This document shows positions 11,793 to 23,100 of a stretch of DNA of 64,000 nt, piece after piece. A program made the position numbers and the translations under genes. Positions within the stretch are counted from its first letter, which is position 1. Every line of letters begins with the position of its first letter. The notes beneath the pieces are model-generated. The model ran no database searches, was not told the origin of the DNA, and saw only the letters and a program-made list of their open reading frames with translations. The stretch is from Stomorhina lunata. Its lineage: Eukaryota; Arthropoda; Insecta; Diptera; Rhiniidae. The stretch lies in assembly GCA_933228675.1 (NCBI GenBank), contig OW121743.1, positions 86,165,413 to 86,229,412 of the forward strand, read 5' to 3'.

Positions 11793-12540
11793 CCCCATTT
11801 GTATATTCTTCACCAACATAGGTGGAAATAGTATTATAAGTTTGTGGTGATATATGTAACGCATAGAAATATATGTCTTAAATCCACCCTTTTGTGTACC
11901 AATAGGCTTAGAATCACTTTCTGAGTCAATTTAGCGATGTCAGTGCATCCGTCAGCCTGGCTGGATCGCAATTCTAGATATAATTTATTGAAATTTGGCA
12001 CAGATCAGTTTTTTGATAGTGGGACCATGGCTATTGAAGTTCGTCACAATCAGTCCATTATTTATGATACCTCCTATAGGTCCCACTTTCCGAAATTGAT
12101 ATTTTTCATCAAATTTAAAAAACTACTGCTTATGTAAACCAAAATCACTCTACCAAATTTCATTTAAATCGGTTCACATTTGACCATAGCTCCCATACAA
12201 ATTCTTATGTCAAAACGCACTAAATGAGACAAAAATCTCTAAAACACTCACAATTCTGATGATAATTGGAATTTTAGGTGTATTTTTGAATACATAATTT
12301 TTGTAAAAACTATAATCAATTTGCCAAATTTCGAGATAATCTGTCCAAATTTGACCCTAGCTCTTATATAAGTACAAATGATGGAAACAGCTTAAATATA
12401 TAAGTTTTGAGAAAATGTTTGTATGATGGCAAAATTTAGCAAATATTTGTCTTTATACAGCAAAAAAAGAACACCTTTGACCATAGTGGTAAAGGGTATC
12501 GTTTGGTCGGGTTTGGTCGACTAGACCTCTTTCTTGTTTC
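11793..12540 (-). mobile_element. Family B repeat, minus strand, inside family D
   Basis: A nearly complete reverse-complement copy. The tail (TTCACCAACATAGGTGGAAAT) is at 11805, the CCGTCAGCCTGGCTGGA block near 11949, and the 5' end GTCGGGTTTGGTCGACTAG...CTTGTTTC near 12506-12540. D sequence resumes on both sides, so B inserted into D. The 66-codon ORF in it is not conserved in other copies. Confidence 0.65.
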
Positions 12541-13117
12541 ACCTATTTTCCTTCTCAATATACAAGTCGCAATTCTAAGTAGAATTTGGTAAAATTCAAT
12601 ACACTTTTATTCATTAAATCAAAAAATAGGTCTACTAATTTTTATTGAAATTAGACAACCCTTTAGAACCCCATTTTTCACTTATTTTTCTTTTTAATCT
12701 ACAATCCGCAATTCTTAACAATATTTCGTGAAATTCGGCACGTCTATAGGTTGATCCAGAAAAGAGGTCTAGTAATTTTTGCTTTACTCAGTTGACTTCT
12801 TGGCTACCTGCCTGGTACCCCCATTTTTCGTCAATTCTCATCAGAATTTGAAACGTCTATTAACGTCTAGTAATTGATCCCAGAAATGATTGTACTAATT
12901 TTGGTTGAGATCCCTTGACTCTTTTAGATACTTGTCTTGGACCCCCATTTAAAGCTTATTATTGTTCTTAACTCTCAACAGAATTAAAAAAACATCCTTG
13001 GGGTACCTGCTTTGGACCTCCATATTTCACTTATTTTTACAGTAACGCCTAAACCACTGCAACACTTTTTGCTTACATTTTGCGTAACAATTTATGTGAC
13101 TTTTTTTTAGAAAATTT

Positions 13118-13190
13118 TTAGAATCACTTTCTGAGTCAATTTAGGGATGTCGGTGCGTCCGTCCGTCTGGCTGGACCCCCATGTAAACCA
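13118..13190 (-). repeat. Family B internal fragment, minus strand
   Basis: A short piece with TAGAATCACTTTCTGAGTCA, then a GTGCGTCCGTCCGTCTGG tract and CCCCCATGTAAACCATG, lying within the D copy. Confidence 0.6.
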
Positions 13191-14520
13191 TGAATTCAAA
13201 GTACAGGTCGCAATTCTAGAGATACACATTAAATCAAAAAAAAGGTCTACTAATTTTGATTGAAATTAGACCACCTCTTGCTGTACCTGTCTTAGTACCC
13301 CATTTTTCACTTATTTATCTTTTTAATCTACAATCCGCCATTCTTAACAATATTTCATGAAATTCGGCACACGTCTATAAGTTGATCCAGGAAAGAGGTC
13401 TAATAATTTTTGTTGAAATCAGTTGATTTCTTGGCTACCTGCCTTGTATCCCCATTTTTCGTCAATTTTGTTTCAATATACAAGCCATAATTCTCATCAG
13501 AATTTAAAAAAAAACAGCACACGTCTATTAATTTATCCAAGACAGTTTTGTACTAATTTTGGCTGAGATCCCTTGACTCTTTGAGGTACTTGCCTTGGAT
13601 CCCCATTTCAAACTTATTACTATTCTGAATGGATAGGCCGGAATTCTTAACAGAATTTGAAAAAAATTGGCATACATCTATAAGTTTATCCAAAAAAGAG
13701 CTCAACTAATTTTGTTTGAAATATGTTCCCTCCTTGGAGTATTTGCTTTGGACCTCCATGTTTTACTTATTATTCTTCTCAATATATGCCGCAATTCTCA
13801 ACAGAGTTTGATTAAATTTGTTACATATCTATTGGTTGACATAAGAAAGAGCTCTATTAATTTTGGTTGAAATCCATTTGCTCCTACGGAACTTATACTT
13901 AAATTTAATTTGATTAAGAAATTACGCCTAAATGACTGCAACACTTTTTGCTTAAATTTTGCGTAACAATTTAAATTACTTTTTTCAAAAAATTTTCAAG
14001 CTTGTTCTACGATCAGTAAATTTTTTTCGCTTGATCTAAATAAGAGACTTTCTCCTTTCTTGCGGTTATGGTGGGAGCACCGAGCAAAACCGAGCCAACT
14101 TAGTTTTTGTCCAAAGAAAAACGAAAACACTGAATTTTGCAGAGCTTTTTTGATTGCCTGATATCTCCTTAACTATATACGAGATTAAGTTATTTTCCTC
14201 TGCGGACCAAAACCAATGTTCTGTGTCTTACTTAAATCGACATCAAGATTAAAGTTGTGAAACTATATTCGATGTATGATCTACTTAGTTTGATGAAAAT
14301 TTCATCACTTTTCGTTTTATAACACATTTTAGTACCTTTTTTCTAAGACATAATATAACTTTTCCTGAAAACAATTATCAATCCTTACATCTAACCTCTT
14401 TTCTTTAGAACTGCATCATTAGGTTTTTCAAAAGCGGTGGTTCAAGTTGCCTTTGGCAACCGCTGATTTACTAAAGAAATTGGACCAAGTGTAATAGCAG
14501 TGGTTCTACTAAAAAAAATT

Positions 14521-16080
14521 TCTGTGGCAAATTTCATAAAGATTAGAGCAAATATATAGCTTTGATGAGTGTTTAACTATAATTTTGGAAGAAAATAGTT
14601 TAGTAGGTACGCCAAAATTTTGACTGGATTTGCTCTTGCAATAAAAGTTTCTTAATAATGATGACCTTTACCTAATTATACCATTTGCCATAGGCTAAGG
14701 AGGAAAACTGATTTTGTGCTAATGTTTGCAATGTATATAAATATTGGACTGAAACCCACCTTTTATTATACTGATCAACTCCAAATCATTCCCTAAAATT
14801 CTGGTGTTTATGTACTTTAAATCAAATTTTGTCTGTTAAGCTGTGTAATTTTATTACATTATAGAGTTAAATAAATGCATAAATATTTATTTTGGAATGT
14901 CTAAAAATACTAATTGTCATATTTAGAAAATAATTTTTTCTCACTGTTACTAAAAATAGTTTAACTTTTAACAAACATGCATATACATACAAATACTTTA
15001 AATTTCAGTGTTCAAAAATTTTTAATAAATTTACAATAATTTTTTCTTCACACATTGATACAGATTTTTTTGTTATTTGAATTTGTAGAGTTGAGCTTTA
15101 AAAACTAAATAAATAACTAACATTGGCATTTGCAAAAACATTCGCAAAATTCGCAACGATACAAAATTATAACATGCAGAGCAAACAAATAGAATATTGA
15201 AAAACTAAAAATTTATTGTAACAATAAATAACACTTTAACAGCAACATGATTCATTCTACTATTGTACAATTGGGTTAAGAACAATAACCAAACTGCAAC
15301 TATCACTAAGGAAGGAAAATTATTATTTTTGCTACAGTAGAATAACATTAATTCGCCACATAGATTTTTTTGGAATTTTAAAATTTCTTCGGACAAACAA
15401 TATAAAAACACAGATAAACATTAATATCTAAGAATAACAGATTTTTAATTATTTTTAAAATATACGATTCAAATGAGAAACAATTTATTGCGGTTCTACT
15501 GTATAAACAGGAACCAGATGCGACAACATAGATTTTTTATTTGGTTCCGTGACATGTTTGTACAGAAACTAGTAGTTTGTTAAATATGAAAATATTATTG
15601 TAATCCATAATAAATAGATTTATTTATTTTTAAAATTAAATAGAAACAACCAAGAACAAACTAAAGTCAGTCCAGCTCAACTATACAATATCCTTACAAT
15701 GACCATATTTTTAAACGACAGTTGAGTGAACTCGAATCTTAGCTTGGGTATTTGATCAGAATGCATGGAAATCAGGCTAATCTTCACAACAAATACGTCA
15801 ATTTTGGTTTCTTACGATACTATTCAACCAGAAATGAGGTTCATCGCTGATCACAGCTTTCCAAAAAAAAAAAAAAAACAAATAAGGAAAGCTATAGATA
15901 CTTTTCCCTACTGAAGTTAAATATGGACCAACACTTTATCAAGTTTTTCTTAAGTGCTTAAGAGACTTAGTGCCTAGTGACCGAGCCTTGCTCGGAGCTT
16001 TATGACAAGCATTTTGTGCAAATATTCAGTAAATTTCGAATTATTTTATTTATTTTTTCCGATCAACACATAGTTTGCAT
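14521..16080. other. AT-rich intergenic sequence with traces of family B
   Basis: No gene is recognisable. Degraded B-like 5' words occur near 15655-15715 (AAAGTCAGTCCAGCTCAAC) and 15884-15960 (AAATAAGGAAAGCTATAG, TTAAATATGGACC). A 15-A run lies near 15867. Confidence 0.45.
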
Positions 16081-16081
16081 A

Positions 16082-16725
16082 GTTTACAGATTAACTCATT
16101 TTGAAAAGTTTTGGAAATTGGTCATACCAACAGAAACCTCCGTCGACTCATGCGCAACAACTTTGCTAAATATTATTGCCTGATCAAATGCACAGTTTAC
16201 GATTTATTTTATTTTGAGTAATTTTCAGCGGCGCCACCTGAAGTTGTTCATACCAACTAAAAAACCTTCGTCTGCTTATGCGAATCAACTTTTCAAATGA
16301 TTATAACATGATCAAATGCACAGTTTACGATTTAATTCATTTTGAGTAATTTTCAATGGCGCCACCTGTTGGACTTTGGTCATTCCCATTAATAAACCTT
16401 CGTCGGCTTATCCGCAACAAATTTGCTAAAGATTATAGCATTATTAAATGTACAGCTTACGATAAAATTGACTTTGAGTAATTTTCAGTAGCGCCACCTG
16501 TCGGAAATTATTCAGACCAACTAAACAACCTTCGCCGGCTCATGCGCTACAACTTTGCTAAAGATCATAGCATGATCAAATATACAGTTTACGATTTAAT
16601 TAATTTTTTGTAATTTTCAGTGGCGCCACCTAACGGAAATTAGTCTTACCAACTTAAAAACCTTCGTCGGCTTATCTGCAATATCTTCGCTAGAGAGTAT
16701 AATATGATCAAATTCACAGTTTACT
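16082..16725. repeat. 132-bp tandem repeat, five units, with a GGCGCCACCT word
   Basis: Units start at a G(T/C)TTACGAT word at 16082 (degenerate), 16195, 16323, 16455 and 16587, with the next edge at 16719. Spacings are 113, 128, 132, 132 and 132. Each full unit carries TTTGAGTAATTTTCA, then (G/A)GCGCCACCT, then AACCTTCGTCGGCTTATGCG-like sequence and ATGATCAAAT. The GCGCCACCT word is at about 16230, 16358, 16490 and 16622; the first, short unit lacks it. No ORF crosses the units. The reverse complement AGGTGGCGCC resembles the Drosophila CTCF consensus; binding is only an inference. Confidence 0.85.
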
Positions 16726-17290
16726 ATTCTATGACGAACATACATACAAACATTCATTTGTTTAAAAGCTATAAAATTACTAATTTTTTCCGTTTTTATC
16801 CACTACTTTCCATATGCTTATTTGGTACTTCTTTGGCACCAATTGAATTCGGTACATTTTATTAAAACACAGTTAACATAATTCCTATTTATATTACTTT
16901 TGAGATGTTAAGTTATCATTTTATCCCTTTTTTACCCATTTTGGCCCCAAAATCAAAAAAGTACCAAGTACGTGTTCAATATTTCTTTAACGTCTATTGA
17001 CTGCAGTACAAAGTTTCTTTCTATATTCTTTGGTATAAAATATAAGAGCGGGTTAAAAAAACACCAAAAAAACTATTTTCACCCTTTTTTACCCCCTATC
17101 GGACATAGTTTCAAAAAAGTACCGAACAACTGCTTATTTTCATAGATGTTTAAAACGTAATTTTAGTTTTGTTTCTATACCTTTTTGCCCGTTTTTACCC
17201 TCTTAGAGACAAAGGTTCCAAAAGTCCCTTCTTCTTCGACCTAAATATACATCAAAAATTTTATCAAAATCGTTAGGGCCGTTTTCGAGA
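16726..17290. other. AT-rich sequence with repeated phrases
   Basis: Loose repeats of the type TTTTTACCC(C/T)...AAAAAAGTACC recur around 16925-17230 with ~120-bp spacing, suggesting an old degenerate tandem repeat. No coding potential. Confidence 0.45.
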
Positions 17291-17294
17291 TAGC

Positions 17295-17661
<367 letters not shown>

Positions 17662-17782
17662 TATTTATATTTATTTATATTTATATATATTTATATATAT
17701 ATATAGGGTAAGTCAGATAAACGGATAGCCGCCAGAAGGTTACTAAAGAAATCTATCAGTATATCAGAGAGAAAACTAAACA

Positions 17783-18640
17783 AGGAAGAAAGTGTTTAAG
17801 TCGGTCGAGCCCGACCATACGACACCCTTCACCACTAAGGTCAAAGGTGTTCTTCTCTCTATATAAAGACAAATATTTGCAAAATTTTCCTATCATACAA
17901 ACATTTTCACAAAACTTATATTTAAGCCGTTTTCGTCATTTGAACTTATATGAAGGCTAGGGTAAAATGTGGATCGATTATATCGAAATTTGGCAAATTG
18001 ATTACAGTCTTTACAAAAAATTATATATAGATTTATTAGCCTCTCATTTAGTGCGTTTTGACAGAAGAGTTGTCGGTTCACATTTGACCATAGCTCCCAT
18101 TATGGTGAAATATGGACCAATTTCAGCGAAATTTGGTACAGTGATTTTTTTACCTAAGCAGTATTTGCTTTAAATTTCATGAACAATATTAATATTTGTG
18201 GCCAAAATATCAATTCCGGGAAGTGGGACCTATGGGAGGTACCATAATAAAGACTTAGAAGGAAATAGGTATGGTCCTACTGGTCCTACTAATGAAATTA
18301 TCTGGGAAAAATTTCATTAAATAATCTTTTGAATTGCGACCTGTACTTTGATTACATGGTTTACATGGGGATCCAGCCAGCCAGATTGGCGGAAGGACGG
18401 GGGACTGAAATTGCTAAATCGACTCAGAAATTAATTCTAAGCTATTGATATACTAAACGGTGGGTCTAAGATAAAAATTTCTATACGTTATAAACATCAG
18501 CATAATCTTATAATACCCTTTCCACCTTTCCTTATATACAAATGGATCGATCTGTTGATCAACTGATATTTCTTCGAGTTACAACATCAGTATATGTCTA
18601 ATAAGCTATTCCCATATATAATGGTGTAGGGTATAAAAAC
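17783..18640 (+). mobile_element. Family B repeat, plus strand
   Basis: Begins ACAAGGAAGAAAGTG...GTCGGTCGAGCCCGACCATA and follows the full B order to TATAATACCCTTTCCACC at 18508-18527. A second, more diverged B-like tail (ACAACATCAGTATATG to GGTGTAGGGTATAA) follows to 18636. The ORFs overlapping it on either strand are repeat shadows. Confidence 0.65.
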
Positions 18641-19544
18641 CTTGTTAAAATGTTTGAGAAAAATCTTAGTTACATAAATTTAGTAAAAGTGAAAAAAAAA
18701 CAATTCATTTGGAATTATTTTACTTTTTGGATATTTTGATGAGTTATAAAAATAATTTTTATATTACAAAACTTTCATAGCTAAATTTTTGAGATTAAAA
18801 AATTTTTGTAGAAAAATTCTAAAGATTTAAAAATTTGCACAGACATTTTTGGATTACAACGTTTGAATGAAAAATTATTTTCATAGAAAAATTTCTATGA
18901 TCAAAAAATTTTCATTGTAAGTTTCTGCAAGCAGCTCGGCCCAAAATATGGATAGAAATTCGGCCCAAAAATCCCTTGAATACTATGAAAGAAACGGCCC
19001 TAAGAAAAGGGATTTTACTTGAAGAACTTCTTACTTTGTTGACTATTAAAAACATTTGAACTTAGTGGTGAAGGGTATCTTATGGTCGGACCGACTATAT
19101 TAATTTCTTACTATTTTTCATTGCTTGGGATATTTTTTTAACATAATTTTGATTATTAATACCAAAAAAGGTTTCCTCAATCCTTTTGTATTATATTCGT
19201 ATTTGAAAAGAACATCGAAATAAAAAGGACAAACGTGTTAATCTAGATAACATATTTTCTATTAATTTTTTAAAGACTTGAACACATTTATATTATAACC
19301 AACACCTAAATATGTTATTTACTACATAATGTTTAACAAAGGTTTAGAAATTGTTTAAAATAAATTTGTTCACTTAATTTGAAGAGTGGCATGTTTTTGT
19401 CTAATGTTTTGAAAAGGGTTATAATAAAAAACATATTGATAAAATAGTTACTGAACATATGGTACATGACATCTATTGATTTGCTGGGAATAACAAAATA
19501 AATGAAAAAGGTTGTTATAAATTAAACAATTTAAATTTCAACAA
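18641..19544. other. AT-rich sequence
   Basis: Loose repeats of AAAAATTT(C/T)TATGA type lie at 18770-18930. A minus-strand B-like 5' fragment (TAGTGGTGAAGGGTATCTTA to CCGACTATATTAATTTC) is at 19060-19110. No gene seen. Confidence 0.45.
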
Positions 19545-22500
19545 TGTAAACTTTTTCAAAAATTTACTTTTTATAGGAAATTTTTCAAAAATTTACTTTT
19601 TATAGGATATTTTTCAAAAATTTACTTTTATAGGAAATTTTTCAAAAATTTACTTTTATAGGAAATTTTTCAAAAATTTATTTTATAGGAAATTTTTCAA
19701 AAATTTATTTTATAGGAAATTTTTCAAAAATTTACTCTTTGAAGGACATTTTTAAAAAATTTACTTTTTATGGGAAATTTTTTAAAAATTTACTTTTATA
19801 GGAAATTTTTCAGAAATTTACTTTTTATAGGAAATTTTTCAAAAATTTAGTTTTTAAAGGAAATTTTTCAGAAATTTACTTTTTATAGCAAATTTTTCAA
19901 AAATTTACTTTTTATAGGAAATTTTTCAAAAATTTACTCTTATAGGAAATTTTTTAAAAATTTACTTTTATAGGAAATTTTTCAAAAATTTACTTTTTAT
20001 AGGAAATTTCTCAAAAATTTACATTTTATAGGAAATTTTTCAAAAATTTACTTTTATAGGAAATTTTTCAAAAATTTACTTTTATAGGAAATTTTTCAAA
20101 AATTTACTCTTATAGGAAATTTTTCAAAAATTTACTTTTTATAGGAAATTTTTCAAAAATTTACTTTTTATAGGGAAATTTTTCAAAAATTTACTTTTGT
20201 AGGAAATTTTTCAAAAATTTACTTTTATAGGAAATTTTTCAAAGTTTACTTTTATAGGAAATTTTTAAAAAATTTACTTTTATAAGAAATTTTTCAAAAA
20301 TTTACTTTTTATAGGAAATTTTTCAAAAATTTACTTTTTATAGGATATTTTTCAAAAATTTACTTTTTATAGGATATTATTCAAAAATTTACTTTTTACA
20401 GGAAATTTTTCAAAAATTTACTTCTTATAGGAAATTTTTTCAAAAATTTTCTTTTTATAGGGAATTTTTCAAAAATTTACTTTTTATAGGAAATTTTTCA
20501 AAAATTTACTTTTTATAGGAAATTTTTCAAAAATTTACTTTTTATAGGAAATTTTTCAAAAATTTACTTTTTATAGGAAATTTTTCAAAAATTTACTTTT
20601 TATAGGAAATTTTTCAAAAAATTTACTTTTGTAGGAAATTTTTCAAAAATTTACTTTTATAGGAAATTTTTCAAAGTTTACTTTTATACGAAATTTTTCA
20701 AAAATTTACTTTTATACGAAATTTTTCAAAAATTTATTTTATAGGAAATTTTTCAAAAATTTACTTTTAAAGGAAATTTTTCAAAAATTTACTTTTATAG
20801 GAAATTTTTCAAAAATTTACTTTTATAGGAAATTTTTCAAAAATTTACTTTTATAGGAAATTTTTCAAAAATTTACTTTTATAGGAAATTTTTCAAAAAT
20901 TTAGTTTTTAAAGGAAATTTTTCAGAATTTACTTTTTATAGCAAATTTTTCAAAAATTTACTTTTTATAGGAAATTTTTCAAAAATTTACTCTTATGGGA
21001 AATTTTTTAAAAATTTACTTTTATAGGAAATTTTTCAAAAATTTACTTTTTATAGGAAATTTCTCAAAAATTTACTTTTTATAGGAAATTTTTCAAAAAT
21101 TTACTTTTATAGGAAATTTTTCAAAATTTACTTTTATAGGAAATTTTTCAAAAATTTACTCTTATAGGAAATTTTTCAAAAATTTACTTTTTATAGGAAA
21201 TTTTTCAAAATTTACTTTTTATAGGAAATTTTTCAAAAATTTACTTTTGTAGGAAATTTTTCAAAAATTTACTTTTATAGGAAATTTTTCAAAGTTTACT
21301 TTTATAGGAAATTTTTAAAAAATTTACTTTTATAGGAAATTTTTCAAAAATTTACTTTTATAGGAAATTTTTCAAAAATTTACTTTTATAGGAAATTTTT
21401 CAAAAATTTACTTTTTGTAGGAAATTTTTCAAAAATTTACTTTTATAGGAAATTTTTCAAAAATTTACTTTTATAGGAAATTTTTCAAAAATTTACTTTT
21501 ATAGGAAATTTTTCAAAAAATTTACTTTTATAGGAAATTTTTCAAAAATTTACTTTTATAGGAAATTTTTCAAAAAATTTACTTTTATAGGAAAATTTTC
21601 AAAAATTTACTTTTATAGGAAATTTTTCAAAAATTTACTTTTATAGGAAAATTTTCAAAAATTTACTTTTATAAGAAATTTTTCAAAAATTTACTTTTAT
21701 AGGAAATTTTTCAGAAATTTACTTTTATAGGAAATTTTTCAAAAATTTACTTTTATAGGAAATTTTTCAAAAATTTACTTTTATAGGAAATTTTTCAAAA
21801 ATTTACTTTTATAGGAAATTTTTCAAAAATTTACTTTTATAGGAAATTTTTCAAAAATTTATTTTATAGGAAATTTTTCAAAAATTTATTTTATAGGAAA
21901 TTTTTCAAAAATTTATTTTATGGGAAATTTTTCTTTGAAGGACATTTTTAAAAAATTTACTTTTTATATGAAATTTTTCAAAAATTTACTTTTTATAGGA
22001 AATTTTTCAAAAATTTACTTTTTATATTAAATTTTTTTAAAAATTTACTTTTATAGGAAATTTTTCAAAAATTTATTTTATAGGAAATTTTTAAAAAATT
22101 TACTTTTAAAACTAAAATTTTCAAAAATTTATTTTATAGGAAATTTTTCAAAAATTTACTTTTGTAGGAAATTTTTCAAAAATTTACTTTTTATAGGAAA
22201 TTTTTCAAAAATTTACTTTTATAGGAAATTTTTCAAAAATTTACTTTTTATAGGAAATTTCTTAAAAATTTACTTTTTATAGAAAATTTTTCAAAAATTT
22301 ACTTTTATAGGAAATTTTTCAAAAATTTTTAAAAAATTTACTTTTATAGGAAATTTTTCAAAAATTTACTTTTATAGGAAATTTTTCAAAAATTTACTTT
22401 TATAGGAAATTTTTCAAAAATTTACTTTTTATAGGAAATTTTTCAAAAATTTACTTTTTATAGGAAATTTTTGAAAAATTTACTTTTGAAACTAAAATTT

Positions 22501-22575
22501 TCAAAAATTTATTTTATAGGAAATTTTTCAATAATTTACTTTTTATAGGAAATTTTTCAAAAATTTACTTATAAA
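19545..22575. repeat. 3-kb minisatellite of a 28-29 bp unit
   Basis: Over 100 head-to-tail copies of a unit that reads TAGGAAATTTTTCAAAAAT and then TTACTTTTA, with a 28 or 29 bp period depending on the T run. Variants (TTACTCTTA, TTTTGTAGG, TTCAAAGTTT, TAGCAAATT, AAAGGAAAT) recur in the same order at 19847-20285 and 20901-21330, an offset of ~1054 bp, so a long block was duplicated within the array. The right edge (22020-22570) is more diverged. No reading frame of biological meaning. Confidence 0.95.
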
Positions 22576-23100
22576 TAATATAAAATATATATTTTTTTAA
22601 ATAAGGGAATGTATTTATAGGCGTGGCAAAAAAATTGGACAAACATTTATGAACATTTTTCAATAAAAATTTTATAATTGAAGAAATTTTAGATAAAATT
22701 TAAATGAAAATTTTGCTATCGCACAAACTTTCTATGAAAATTTTGTGATCACAAAAATTTTTCTATGAAAATTTTGAAGGTTTAAAAAATGTTTTTTTTT
22801 ATGCTCACACAAACTTTCTATGGAAACACTTTGTTTTAAATTTAGTGATCGTAATTTTTATTAAAATTTTGTAGACCCACAAACTTTCTATGAAAGTTTT
22901 GTGATCATACAAATTTTTGTATTAAAATTTTATAACTGAAATTTTTTTTGGAAATTCTGTGATTGCAAAAACTTATATGAAAATTTTTGTGGCGAGTTTT
23001 TGGGTCGACTTTCTAGCTATCTTTTAAAACTTAAAAAGCAATGTCAGAAAGGATTTGTTAGTTCCTTTTGTTTTAAAGTTTATACTTTTTGAATTTTGTA
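22576..23100. repeat. Degenerate ~40-bp repeats right of the minisatellite
   Basis: Phrases such as ACAAACTTTCTATGAAAATT and TTTTGTGATC(A/G)CA recur about every 40-60 bp between 22650 and 22995. They are irregular and look like an old decayed array. No gene seen. Confidence 0.5.

Larger units (their letters stand above)
11690..14520 (-). repeat. Family D repeat, minus-strand copy, interrupted by family B
   Basis: Inverted counterpart of 8100-10260. The CACAGTGGTACTTCTTCATA block at 11712 matches the plus copy near 10225. The tandem-like units (CCCATTTTTCACTTATTTTTC, TAGACGTGT-like and CTTTGGACCTCCAT words) run from 12540 to 13900, and the unique D end lies at 14030-14520. Family B sequence has inserted at about 11793-12540, and a shorter B piece lies at 13118-13190. 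Together with the plus copy this makes an inverted pair about 1.4 kb apart. Confidence 0.6.

Noticed and set aside
14441..14465. Small GCGGT...ACCGC hairpin considered as an RNA gene
   Set aside because: Too short, with no tRNA or snRNA features, and it lies in the family D end.
19545..22575. CRISPR array suspected from regular spacing
   Set aside because: There are no unique spacers between repeats. It is a continuous 28-bp minisatellite in a eukaryotic genome.
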